Position numbers and translations under genes: made by a program. A stretch of 64,000 nt of DNA. It comes from Callorhinus ursinus. Its lineage: Eukaryota; Chordata; Mammalia; Carnivora; Otariidae. Shown here piece after piece: positions 46,185 to 57,100 of this stretch; positions within the stretch are counted from its first letter, which is position 1, and the number at the start of each line of letters is the position of its first letter. The stretch lies in assembly GCF_003265705.1 (NCBI RefSeq), contig NW_020312904.1, forward strand, positions 1,907,253 to 1,971,252, given 5' to 3'. Under the pieces are notes generated by a model. The model was not told the origin of the DNA, made no database searches, and worked only from the letters and a program-made list of their open reading frames with translations.

Positions 46185-47080
46185 ATGACAAGACGAAAAA
46201 AATCACCTCAGCAAAAAGAACAAGAGGCAGTACCGTCAGCCAGGGACCTACTCAATACGGACATTAGTACGATGTCGGACCTAGAGTTCAGAATCATGAC
46301 TTTAAAGATACTAGCTGGGCTTGAAAAAAGCGTGGCAGTTATTAGAGAAACCCTTTCTGGAGAAATAAAAGAACTAAAATCTAACCAAGTCAAAATCAAA
46401 AAGGCTATTAATGAGGTGCAATCAAAAATGGGGGCACTAACTGCTAGGATAAATGAGGCAGAAGAGAGAATCAGCGACATAGAAGACCAAATGATGGAAA
46501 ATAAAGAGGCTGAGAAAAAGAGAGAGAAACAACCACAGGATCATGAGGGCAGAATTCGAGAGATAAGCGATACGATAAGACGAAACAACATTAGAATAAT
46601 TGGGATCCCAGAAGAAGAAGAAAGAGAGAGAGGGAGAGAAGGTATATTGGAGCAAATTATAGCAGAGAACTTCCCTAATGTGAGGAAGGAAACGGCATCA
46701 AAATCCAGGAGGCACAGAGAACCCCTCTCCAAATCAATAAAAATAGGTCAACACCCCGACATCTAATACTAAAACTTATGAGTCTCAGAGACAAAGAGAA
46801 AATCCTGAGAGCAGCTCGGGAGAAGAGATATGTAACCTACAATGGCAGAAATATTAGATTGGCAACAGACCTATCCACAGAGACCTGGCAGGCCAGAAAG
46901 GACTGGAATGATATCTTCAGAGCACTAAACGAGAAAAATATACAGCCAAGAATACTATATCCAGCTAGGCTGTCATTGAAAATTGAAGGAGAGATCAAAA
47001 GCTTCCAGGACAAACAAAAACTAAAGGAATTTGCAAACACGAAACCAGCCCTCCAAGAAATATTGAAAGGGGTCCTCTAA
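46185..47080 (+). pseudogene. L1 ORF1 (RNA-binding chaperone), frameshifted
   Basis: ORF1p coats L1 RNA and forms the cytoplasmic ribonucleoprotein with ORF2p. The ATG at 46185 (MTRRKKSPQQ) opens a 193-codon frame. Residues about 40-130 form the heptad-rich coiled coil (LEKSVAVIRETL, INEAEERISDIEDQM). The RRM begins at residues 134-140 (NNIRIIG). The frame is lost by a one-base deletion near 46730, giving a stop at 46764-46766. The C-terminal domain continues in another frame, seen as 46778-47080 (RDKEKILRAAREK, YPARLSLKIEGEIKSF), ending in a TAA. The total span, about 300 codons, is normal for ORF1p. Only one lesion is obvious, far fewer than in ORF2. Confidence 0.92.
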
Positions 47081-47161
47081 GCAAAGAGAGAGCCTAAAAG
47101 CAGCATCAATCAGAAAGGAACATAGACAATATACAGCAACAGTCACCTTACAGGCAACACA

Positions 47162-50100
47162 ATGGCACTAAATTCCTACCTTTCAATAGTTACCCTGAAT
47201 GTAAATGGGCTCAATGCCCCAGTCAAAAGACACAGGCTATCAGATTGGATTAAAAAACAAGACCCATCAATATGCTGTCTGCAAGAGACTCATTTTAGAC
47301 CCAAAGACACCCCCAGATTGAAAGTGAGGGGGTGGAAAACCATTTACCATGCTAATGGACACCAAAAGAAAGCTGGGGTGGCAATCCTTATAGCAGACAA
47401 ATTAGATTTTAAAACCAAAGACTGTAATAAGAGATGAGGAAGGACACTATATCCTACTTAAAGGGTCTATCCAACAAGAAGATTTAACAATTGTAAATAT
47501 CTATGCCCCGAACATGGGAGCAGCCAATTATATAAGGCAATTAATAACAAAAGCGAAGAAACACATTGACAACAATACAATAATAGTGGGGGACTTTAAC
47601 ACCCCCCTGACTGAAATGGACAGATCATCTAAGCAAAAGATCAACAAGGAAATAAAGACTTTAAATGACACACTGGACCAAATGGACTTCACAGACATAT
47701 TCAGAACATTCCATCCCAAAGCAACGGAATACACATTCTTCTCTAGTGCCCATGGAATATTCTCCAGAATAGATCACATCCTAGGTCACAAATCAGGTCT
47801 CAACCGGTACCAAAAGATTGGGATTATTCCCTGCATATTTTCAGACCACAATGCTTTGAAACTAGAACTCAATCACAAGAGGAAAGTCAGAAAGAACTCA
47901 AATACATGGAGGCTAAAGAGCATCCTACTAAAGAATGAATGGGTCAACCAGGAAATTAAAGAAGAATTAAAAAAATTCATGGAAACCAATGAAAATGAAA
48001 ACACAATGGCAGCAAAGGCAGTCCTGAGAGGAAAGTATATAGCAATACAAGCCTTTCTCAAGAAACAAGAAAGGTCTCAAATTCACAACCTAACCCTACA
48101 CCTGAAGGAGCTGGAGAAAGAACAGCAAATAAAGCCTAAACATGGCAGGAGAAGAAAAATCATAACAATCAGAGCAGAAATCAATGAACTAGAAACCCAA
48201 AGAACAGTAGAACAGACAACGAAACTAGGAGCGGGTTCTTTGAAAGAATTAACAAGATTGATAAACCCCTGGCCAGACTTATCAAAAAGAAAAGAGAAAT
48301 GACCTAAATCAACAAGATCATGAATGAAAGAGGAGAGATCACAACCAACACCAAAGAAATATAAACAATTATAAGAACATATTATGAGCAACTCCATGCC
48401 AGCAAATTAGATAACCTGGAAGAAATGGGTGCATTCCTAGAGATGTATCAACTACCAAAATTGAACCAGGAAAAAATAGAAAACCTGAACAGACCAATAA
48501 CCACTAAGGAAATTGAAGCAGTCATCAAAAATCTCCCAACAAACAAAAGCCCAGGGCCAGATGGCTTCCCAGGGGAATTCTATCAGACATTTAAAGAAGA
48601 ATTAATACCTATTCTCCTGAAACTGTTCCAAAAAATAGAAATGGAAGGAAAACTTCCAAACTCATCATATGAGGCCACCATTACCTTGATCCCAAAACCA
48701 GACAAAGACCCCATCAAAAAGGAGAACTACAGACCAATATCCTTGATGAACATGGATGCAAAAATTCTCACCAAAATACTAGTCAATAGGATCCTACAGT
48801 ACATTAAAAGGATTATTCACCATGACCAAGTGGGATTTTTCCCTGCGCTGCAAGGTTGGTTCCACATTCGCAAATCAATCAACGTGATACAATACACTAA
48901 CAAAAGAAAGAACAAGAATCATGTGATCCTCTCAATAGATGCAGAACAAGCATTTGACAAAGTACAGCATCCTTTCTTGATCAAAACTCTTCAGAGTATA
49001 GGGATAGAGGGTACATACTCAATATCATAAAAGCCATCTATGAAAAACCTACAGCCAATATCATTCTCAATGGGGAAGAGCTGAGAGCTTTCCCTCTAAG
49101 GTCAGGAACGCGGCAGGGATGTCCACTATCACCACTGCTATTCAACAGAGTATTAGAAGTCCTAGCCACAGCAATCAGACAACAAAAAGAAATCAAAGGC
49201 ATCCAAATCGGCAAAGAGGAAGTCAAACGCTCACTCTTTGCAGATGATATGATACTGTATGTGGAAAACCCAAAAGACTCCTCCCCAAAACTGCCGGAAC
49301 TCATACAGGAATTCAGTAAAGTAGCAGGATATAAAATCAATGCACAGAAATCAGTGGCATTCCTATACACCAACAACAAGACAGAAGAGAGACAAATCAA
49401 GGAGTCGACCCCATTTACAATTGCACCCAAAACCATAAGATACCTAGGAATCAATTTAACCAAAGAGGCAAAGGATCTGTACTCAGAAAACTATAAAAAA
49501 CTCATGAAAGAAATTGAAGAAGACACAAAGAAATGGAAAAACATTCCATGCTCATGGATTGGAAGAACAAACATTGTGAAGATGTCAATTCTACCTAGAG
49601 CAATCTACACATTCAATGCAATCCCCATCAAAATACCATCCACTTTTTTCAAAGAAATGGAACAAAGAATCCTAAAATTTGTATGGAACCAGAAGAGACC
49701 CCGAATAGCCAGAGGAATATTTAAAGAAAAGAAAAGCAAAGCTGGCAGCATCACAATTCTGGACTTCCAGCCAGACACATCGATCAATGGAACAGAATCG
49801 AGAGCCCAGAAATGGACCCTCAACTCTATGGTCAACTAATCTTTGACAAAGCAGGAAAGAATGTCCAATGGAAAAAAGACAGTCTCTTCAACAAATGGTG
49901 TTGGGAAAATTGGACAGCCACATGCAGAAGAATGAAACTGGACCATTTCCTCATACCACACACAAAAATAGACTCCAAATGGTTGAAAGACCTAAACGTG
50001 AGACAGGAGTCCATCAAAATCCTAAAGGAGAACACAGGTAGCAACCTCTTCGACCTCAGCCGCAGCAACTTCTTCCTGGAAACATCACCAAAGGCACGGG

Positions 50101-50923
50101 AAGCCAGGGCAAAAATGAACTAGTGGGATTTCATCAAGATAAAAACTTCTGCACAGCAAAAGAAACAGTCCACAAAACCAAAAGACAACCGACAGAATGG
50201 GAGAAAATATTTGCAAATGACTTATCAGATAAAGGGCTAGTCTCCAAAATCTACAAAGAACTTATCAAACTCAACACCCAAAGAACAAATAATCCAATCA
50301 AGAAATGGGCAGAAGACATGAACAGACATTTCTCCAAAGAAGACATCCAAATGGCCAACAGGCACATGAAAAAGTGCTCAACATCGCTCGGCATCAGGGA
50401 AATCCAAATCAAAACCTCAATGGGTTACCACCTCACACCCGTCAGAATGGCTAAAATGAACAAGTCAGGAAACGACAGATGTTGGCGGGGATGAGGAGAA
50501 AGGGGAACCCTCCTACACTGTTGGTGGGAATGCAAGCTGGTGCAGCCCCTCTGGAAAACAGTGTAGAGGTTCCTGAAACAGTTGAAAATAGAGCTACCAT
50601 ACGATCCAGCAATTGCACTACTGGGTATTTACCACCAAGATACAAATGTAGGGATCCGAAGGGGTACGTGCACCCCAATGTTTATAGCAGCAATGTCCAC
50701 AATAGCCAAACTGTGGAAAGAGCCAAGATGTCCATCGACAGATGAATGGATAAAGAAGAGGTGGTATATATACACAATGGAATATTATGCAGCCATCCAA
50801 AGGAATGAGATCTTGCCATTTGCAACGACGTGGATGGAACTGGAGGGTGTTATGCTGAGTGAAATAAGTCAATCAGAGAAAGACATGTATCATATGACCT
50901 CACTCATAAATAGGAATTCTTAA
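47162..50923 (+). pseudogene. L1 ORF2 (endonuclease/reverse transcriptase), multiply disrupted
   Basis: ORF2p nicks target DNA and reverse-transcribes L1 RNA. The start ATG at 47162 leads into the APE-type endonuclease, with catalytic asparagine at residue 13 or 15 (TLNVNGLN) and glutamate 42 (QETH). GDFN lies at about 47590-47600 and SDH at 47841-47849. The reverse transcriptase includes SPGPDGF near 48550, [10 protein letters not shown] near 48935 and FADD at 49237-49248. The cysteine-rich C terminus runs to a stop at 50923. Lesions I can place: frameshifts near 47430, 48216, 49018 and 50146; TAA at 48305-48307 and 48362-48364; an internal deletion of some tens of bases near 49770; TAG at 50121-50123; TGA at 50492-50494; TAG at 50564-50566. 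The catalytic motifs themselves are still readable. Confidence 0.93.
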
Positions 50924-51373
50924 TCTCAGGAAACAAACTGAGGGTTGCTGGAGTGCTGGGGGGTGGGAGGGATGGGGTGGCTGGGTGATAGACATTGGGG
51001 AGGGTATGTGCTATGGTGAGCGCTGTGAATTGTACAAGACTGTTGAATCACAGATCTGTACTTCTGAAACAAATAATGCAACATATGTTAAGAATAAAGA
51101 AAAAGAAGAAGATAGCAGGAGGGGAAGAATGAAGGGGAGTAAGTCGGAGGGGGAGACGAACCAGGAGAGATGATGGACTCTGAGAAACAAACTGAGGGTT
51201 CTAGAGGGGAGGGGGTGGGGGGATGGGTTAGCCTGGTGATGGGTATTAAAGAGGGCACGTTCTGCGTGGAGCACTGGGTGTTATGCACAAACAGCGAATC
51301 ATGGAACACTACATCAAGAACTAATGATGTAATGTATGGTGAGTAACATAACAATAAAAAAATTTAAAAAAAA
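50924..51373 (+). other. L1 3' UTR with duplicated module and poly(A) end
   Basis: Two related modules start with GAAACAAACTGAGGGTT at about 50933 and 51184 (period 251 bp). Each runs through a G-rich GGGGGGTGGGAGG-type tract and an AGCACTGGGTGTTATG-type or AGCGCTGTGAATTG segment. Between them is a purine-rich AAGAAAAAGAAGAAG tract. The end reads AATGTATGGTGAGTAACATA, AATAAA, and an A-rich tail. Confidence 0.88.
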
Positions 51374-51388
51374 AGAATTCACACCAAG
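51374..51388 (+). repeat. L1 target-site duplication, right copy
   Basis: AGAATTCACACCAAG, one mismatch from 44354-44368. Confidence 0.85.
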
Positions 51389-51517
51389 TAGGCAGAGAGC
51401 TCAACTGGCACATTGCCTGCTGGGGCAGTGCCAGCCTATCGGGGAGGAGACAGTGAAGGAAGGACGCAGGAGATGACACAGGTGCCGAGCCAGAGACGCA
51501 GGGGCAGCTCGTGTGAG

Positions 51518-51690
51518 CTACGTTTATTGAGCCAGGCACCAACCACGCACCTGGACTCCTCGCCTGTCATGACTGATCCTCACGACAGCTCTGTGAAGTT
51601 AATTCAGAGAACAGGAGTGCAGAGCTCAGATGGGCCCAGCAGTGTCCCCTGATTCACACAGAGAGATGAAAAGGCGGGGCCTTGCTGAGC
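51518..51690 (-). mobile_element. MIR relic
   Basis: CGTTTATTGAGCCAGGCACC, ACTGATCCTCACGACAGCTC, TGTGAAGTTAATTCAG and CTGATTCACACAGAGAGATG follow the reverse complement of MIR. Confidence 0.5.
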
Positions 51691-52829
51691 ATGCCTCTCC
51701 TCTGCAGTATGCTGCCTTCAGGTGGTGGCCAAGGGTAGAGAGGCTGAGGCAAAGGGAGAAGAGCAAGGCTGTGGGAACAGGTAGAGGACCGAACAGGTCA
51801 TTTGTCTGCAGGAAAGACGTGACGGCTCTTGTGACTTGCCCGGGCCGGCTGTCACCTGGGTCTGGGGCAGTGGGCAGAGAAATAAGGGCCAACAGAAGAA
51901 GGCAGTCCAGGAAAAATCAGAAGCGGGGCCCGTGGCTATTCTTGGACATTTTCTGGGGTCAGGTTGGGTTGGGCAGGGGTTGTAAGTCAAGTCATCAAAC
52001 GATGGGTCTTGGGAGAGTCTTGGGGAGGTAGAGGCAAAAGCCTCAGCAGCAGATGCCCCAGTGTGGGGCCTAGTTCACAGGCGGGCATGCCCACACCCAT
52101 CAGCTCACCAGCTCTGGAGCCCTGGAGGGGCAGCCGCTGTGGTCTGTGGGAACCAGTGACATGCCACCAAGCTGCTCAGACTAATGAGGGTGCCACCATG
52201 CCTCCATTCCAGCAAGTCCAGGAGCCCCCTCCCCAGGACGATCGTGGACCTCCCTACAATTCCACATGACCAGCGGCCAGGCAGAGGGTGCTTTTATGTT
52301 GCAGGGCAGTCACATCTGTGGCCCTTGACCCAGAACAGGCATCCTCTGAGTGAGACATGCTCCATGAGGCAAAAGAAAAACAGGCACATCTTAAATTCTG
52401 TCAAAATACAAGCACTGGTACGTCTTTAAATTTTAATTAAAAAATCAATACATAAAGTCATAATTATTGACTCTGCATTTCAGTACACAATTTCCAAAAT
52501 GTTTTCAGAGATTTGACCTCATTTGGTTCTCACAAAAACCCTGTCAACAGGACTTTCAGTTTCTGCTCTGACATATAAAAAGCTTGGAAGTTATCATACC
52601 TGTCCCTACAAGAAGCAAAAACTGAACAAACTGAAAATCAATGGCTTTTTGGGGGCCCACCTGAGAACTGAGGTCACAGTGCAAACCAGCACCCTCACAT
52701 CCAGAGAGATGGGTGAATCTAAGTAATAATAAGTGTGGATCTGCTTGCCTGGAGCAAAAGTTGCTGGAGCCATAAACTGGGAGGAGACTAACCCAGGTGG
52801 GGGGGCGGGGGAATCTGCTCTCAGCCGGG
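51691..52829. other. Single-copy sequence, no gene recognised
   Basis: Frames up to 133 codons without a domain. Positions 52480-52560 (TTTGACCTCATTTGGTTCTC, ACAAAAACCCTGTCAACAGG) may be a central MIR piece in minus orientation. Positions 52570-52800 are not assigned. Confidence 0.4.
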
Positions 52830-52926
52830 CGCCTGCCTGAAGATTCTCTTCCTTTGCCTCGCCCCCCACTTGCCCACATTCTCCCCCTTTCTCCAAAATA
52901 AGTAAATAAATCTTTAAAAAAAAAAG
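52830..52926 (+). mobile_element. Carnivore SINE, 3' fragment
   Basis: The CT-rich body (GATTCTCTTCCTTTGCC, CATTCTCCCCCTTTCTCC) and tail AAATAAGTAAATAAATC, TTTAAAAAAAAA are present, but the tRNA-like head is missing or unrecognisable. Confidence 0.65.
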
Positions 52927-52943
52927 GTGAAGAAGAAATAAGG

Positions 52944-53125
52944 ACTTTTTTAAAAGATTTTTTTATTTATTTGAGAGAGAGAGAGGGCACATGAGAGGGG
53001 GGAGGGTCCGAGGGAGAAGCAGACTCCCCGCTGAGCAGGGAGCCCGATGCGGGACTCGATCCCAGGACTCCAGGATCATGACCTGAGCCGAAGGCAGTTG
53101 CTTAACAACTGAGCCACCCAGGCAC
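52944..53125 (-). mobile_element. Carnivore tRNA-derived SINE inside the old L1
   Basis: T-run, AAAGATTTTTTTATTTATTTG, purine body, GACTCCCCGCTGAGCAGGG, CGGGACTCGATCCCAGG, CAACTGAGCCACCCAGGC. An ACTTTTT word flanks both ends as a likely target-site duplication. Joining the flanks in the mind restores continuous L1 ORF1-like sequence, which supports a simple insertion. Confidence 0.9.
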
Positions 53126-53296
53126 TTTTTAAGAGAAGCAAAAGCTGAGGGAATTCATCACCAGAAGACCTGACCCACAATAAATGGTAAAAGAAGTTCT
53201 TCAGGAAGAAGGAAAGTAATATAGAACAGGACGTCAGACCTCATGGAGAAAGGAAGGCTGTTGGAGAAGGAATAAATGAAGAGAAAGCAAAATCTC

Positions 53297-53530
53297 CTAT
53301 TTTTCTTATTCTTTTTCTTTTAAAGATTTATTTATTTATTTATTTGAAGAGAGAGAGAGCTAGTGAGAGCAGGAACAAAAGCAGGGGGAGAGGGAGAGGG
53401 AAAAGCAGGCTCTCCGCACAGCAGGGAACCCAATGCAGGGCTCGATCCCAGGACCCTGGGATCATGACCTGAGCCGAAGGCAGATGCTTAATGACTGAGC
53501 CACCCAGGCGCTTCTATTTTTCTTATTCTT
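53297..53530 (-). mobile_element. Carnivore tRNA-derived SINE with perfect 17-bp TSD
   Basis: The SINE body is 53314-53513: TTTAAAGATTTATTTATTTA, purine tract, GCTCGATCCCAGGACCC, ATGACTGAGCCACCCAGGCG. The flanks CTATTTTTCTTATTCTT at 53297-53313 and 53514-53530 are identical over 17 bp, proving target-primed insertion. Confidence 0.95.
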
Positions 53531-54481
53531 AATTGATCATAAAGATAACTGTTGTTCAATGTAATAACAGTAACCATCCACCAGGTGGTTATAGGGCATG
53601 GACTAGTGGAATGACAGGAGGGGTGGGAAGAAACTGAGAACATTCAGTTACAAGGCACCTGCACCACGTATGTGGAGGTGCAGTGTGTTATTTGAAGGTG
53701 GGCTTAGATTTGTCAAAAATGTTAAAAATAGTAGACAGCCACTATTTTTTTGCACAGGAAGAACAGAAGTAAAATGGAACCTTATAAAATACTCCACTGA
53801 AACCAGGGAAGAGTGGGGAGCAGGGGGGGAGATTTAAAAAGAAACAGAGAACAAGTGCAAAGAATAGAAAATACTTGATAAAAATGAGGGCTATTAATAT
53901 AATTACATTTTAAAAGTCACCTTAAATATGAATGGTCTAAATATACCCATTAAAATACAGAGATTGTCAGAGTGGTTTAAAAAACAAGACCCAAGTATAT
54001 ATTATCTACAAGAGACCCATGTTACAAATAAAGAGTCAGATAGGTTAAAAGTAACTAAAAGGAAGCTGGAGTGTCTGTATTAATTTCAGAAAAAAAAAAA
54101 CAGATTTCTATACAAGGAAAATAATCAGGGATGGAGATGGATATTACATAATGATAAAGGGGCCAATTCTCCAAGGAGACGTCATTGTAAAAGCGTCTGT
54201 ATGTAACAACAGAGTGTCAAATACATCAGGTAAAAAATGAAAGAAGAAATGGACAAATCCCCTATTGCACTGGAGACGTCGACACCCTTAAGTCGGTAAG
54301 GGATGGATCGAGACGGCAGAAAATCATTACAGGTATAGTTGACCTGAGCAGCGCTGTCGCTCAGCTGGGTCTAATTGGCATCTGCAGACTACTTCACCCG
54401 CCAAAAGAAGAACACACATTCTCCTCAAGTTCACACTGCGTGCACACCTCGACAGACCACATTCTGAGACATAAAGACACT

Positions 54482-54543
54482 TAAACCAGTGTAAAAGACT
54501 ACAGGAATCATATAAACCAATGTAAAAGACTACAGGAATCATG
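54482..54543. repeat. 31-bp tandem duplication
   Basis: Two adjacent copies starting TAAACCAGTGTAAAAGAC and TAAACCAATGTAAAAGAC, each ending CTACAGGAATCAT. They lie within old L1 ORF2 endonuclease sequence. Confidence 0.92.
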
Positions 54544-56087
54544 CACAGTCTGTTCTCAGACAACAACAGAACTAGAAATTACCAGAAAAAGAGCCTCGAG
54601 AGGATGGGATGAAAATGGCACTTTTCCTCCCCAGTCTTTCTTCCCAACCCCATGACCCCATCTACTTTCGTAAAAGCATCAGATCCATCCCTCTGAGGGC
54701 CATTCTCCAGCAAAATGCCTGGTCCTCACAACTGTCAGAATCACTGAAAACAAGGAAAGTGAGGAATTCACAGCCAGGAGGAGTCTAAGGAAAAATGGCA
54801 ACTGGTGTGGTGTGGGATCCTCAGAGGGCTCTGGAACAGTAAAGGGACGTTGGGTAAAAACTCAGGACATCTAAATAAATACGGACCTCAGATAATAATA
54901 ATGTGTTAATATTGGTTCACAGATTTTAACAAATATACTACATGAATGTATGATTAATAGTAGGGGAAACCAGGCATGGGGCTTATGGGAACTTTCTGTA
55001 CTGTCTTCACAAGGGTTTTATAAATTTAAAACTGTTCTCAAATTGATAGGTTATTTTATGACTGCAGGAAAAAATCAAAAAGGGAAAACAAGTAAGAGTA
55101 AAAGTGTATTCTATGAAAAGAAAGCCATTCAAATATCACAAAATTAGCAATAAGTATGCAGCCATAGGAGATACATCCTCATATTGTCAATGAACAGCAA
55201 GTGGGAAGTTGGAGACCCTGAGCATGTTTTAGAAGTGACGATGTGGAAAAGAGAACACTTGAGCGTCATTGGCGGGATATAAATTGGTGCAGCCACTATG
55301 GAAGGCAATATGGAAGTTTTTCCAAAGATTAAAGATAGAACCACCATATGATCAGATAGATACCACATCTGCGTATATATCCGAAGGGAATTAAATAAGC
55401 ACCTCGAAGAAGTATGTGTACCTTCACGTTCATCACAGCATTATTGGCAATACCCAAGGTGTGGAAACAGCCCACGTCTGTGGCAGACGAGTGGATAAAG
55501 ACGATGCAGTCTACACACGCAGTGGAATATTACTCAGCCACGAGAAAGAAGGAAATCCTGACATTTTTGAGGACATGGATGAATCAGAGAACGTGATGCT
55601 CAGTGAAATAAACCAGACACAGACAGACAGATACTGTGTGTGGAATTGAAGGGAAGTCAGAGAAGCCGACTAGAATGGTGGTTGCCAGGGGCTGCAGGCA
55701 GGGGGAAGTAGGGAGCTGCTGGCAGAGGATACAAAGTTGCAGTTCTACAGGAAGAGTAAGTTCTGATGATGTAATGTGGGCGTGGTGACTAAGTCATGAT
55801 AATGTATCCTATATCTGAAATCTCCTAAGAGAGTAGATCCTGAGTGTTCTCACCACAGAGGCACAGAAAGCAACTGTGTGAAAGAATGGCTATGGTAATG
55901 AGCTTGATTGCCATAATCATTTCACACTGTATATGTGTATCAAAATACACGTTGTATGCTTTAAATATATACAATTTTGATTTGTCAATTATACTTCAAT
56001 AAAGCTGTAAAAACGGAAAATAAAAATAAATTATTTTAGAGACTAATAGTGAAGTTGATTGGCTTAGGCTTTAATAAGACTTTGGGT

Positions 56088-56313
56088 AAAATTATTCTTT
56101 AAGCGGGCGCCTGGGTGGCTCAGTCGGTTGGGCGACTGCCTTTGGCTCAGGTCATGATCCTGGAGTCCCGGGATCGAGTCCCGCATCGGGCTCCCTGCTC
56201 AGCAGGGAGTCTGCTTCTCCCTCGGACCCTCTTCCCTCTCGTGCTCTCTATCTCTCATTCTCTCTCTCTCAAATAAATAAATAAAATCTTTAAAAAAAAA
56301 ATTATTCTTTAAG
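56088..56313 (+). mobile_element. Carnivore tRNA-derived SINE, near full length, with TSD
   Basis: The body is 56104-56297. The A box TGGCTCAGTCGG is at 56116-56127 and the B box GGATCGAGTCC at 56171-56181, which together form the internal RNA polymerase III promoter. A CT-rich region, AAATAAATAAATAAAATC and an A9 tail follow. The flanks AAAATTATTCTTTAAG (56088-56103 and 56298-56313) are a 16-bp target-site duplication, with the first bases merging with the A tail. Body wording CTGCTCAGCAGGGAGTCTGC is typical of bear, seal and weasel SINEs as I know them. Confidence 0.95.
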
Positions 56314-57100
56314 TTTATTTTCAAATGATATTGTTATTCACTGAAAGGTCACTGAAAAGACCATGTTGATCACGGAGGATAGGAAAGAATATAAAATAAC
56401 CAGCATTTGCTAAGCATTTATAACAAACAAGAACAAATCTATATTCTGATATGGGCTAAAAATCGCTTCACCATTCTGATAATTACACAGGTATTTTGAA
56501 ACCCTATTCTGGAGCATTTATTCCCCAAATAAACAATTTATATTAGTCTGTTTTATTGTCATACGAAAAAATCTGTTACATTATAGTACTTTGTTATACT
56601 AAAATGACAAAAATTATTTATAATATTTATAATATTATATTTGTAAAATCATAATCTTTAGCTCCAGCAGCATAATTGGTAAACTATTCCTCACAAGAAT
56701 TATGAAAATTCATTTTGTAACTTGCACAGTCTAAATATTATGGAACCAGCTAGTTGGAAATCAACTTGAACTTTGATCTGAGGGTTATAAGGCCTAGAGC
56801 AAGAGATACGTCATTAAAGCAAAGAAATAAATTCATGGGAAATGATACAAAAATCCTGATGAAAAGGATCACTGCAGCCATTTCATAGAGCAACAAGCTG
56901 TGCCCAAGCCCTGTGGCTGCTAAGGGCAGAAGAGCCGAGGACCTGGGTATTCTGCTCTCTGACCTGCATGAAGGTGGTGGGTCAGAAGAGGCAAGCTCCA
57001 GCGTCTACCCCTGGAAAGGAAATGGACAGGTCACTTGGGGGTAAATGCTGTGTGACAATGGGCTGTGGAAAGGCCTATTGTTAGTCCTGAGCTTACTCAG
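56314..57100. other. AT-rich sequence giving way to GC-rich DNA
   Basis: Positions 56314-56860 are AT-rich with no repeat I can name. From about 56900 the base composition shifts to GC-rich. No gene recognised. Confidence 0.4.

Larger units (their letters stand above)
44369..51373 (+). mobile_element. Full-length, inactive LINE-1
   Basis: A complete 7.0-kb LINE-1: CpG-rich 5' UTR (44369-46184), ORF1 (46185-47080), an 81-bp spacer, ORF2 (47162-50923), a 3' UTR with AATAAA at 51353-51358 and a short A-rich tail. It is bracketed by a 15-bp target-site duplication with one mismatch, so it arrived by target-primed reverse transcription as one event. Both ORFs are broken by frameshifts and stops, so it cannot move autonomously. 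Its 3' end matches the 39-bp insertion at 24624-24662. The good length and readable proteins suggest a family active in carnivorans, far younger than the L1M debris elsewhere in the window. Confidence 0.97.
52927..56020 (+). mobile_element. Older L1 (L1MA/L1MB-type), mosaic, split by SINEs
   Basis: A decayed L1 in pieces. The ORF1 3' part is at 52927-52943 and 53126-53230 (AGCAAAAGCTGAGGGAATTC, ATCACCAGAAGACCTGACCC, AAGAAGTTCTTCAGGAAG), split by the SINE at 52944-53125 and followed by the SINE at 53314-53513. The ORF2 N terminus is at about 53895-54600 (AAATATGAATGGTCTAAATA, ATCTACAAGAGACCCATG). ORF2 C terminus and 3' UTR are at 55180-56020 (GGGATATAAATTGGTGCAGC, GTGGAATATTACTCAGCC, GAGAGTAGATCCTGAGTG, CAATTATACTTCAATAAAGC). 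The segment 54600-55060 between them has its own L1-type 3' tail wording (GAGGAGTCTAAGG, TTAATATTGGTTCACAG, GGGGCTTATGGGAACTTTC), so it may be a separate nested insertion. Most of ORF2, including the RT core, is absent. Confidence 0.75.

Noticed and set aside
56104..56190. tRNA gene
   Set aside because: A and B boxes are present, but the sequence is the head of a carnivoran SINE with a CT-rich body, poly(A) tail and TSD.
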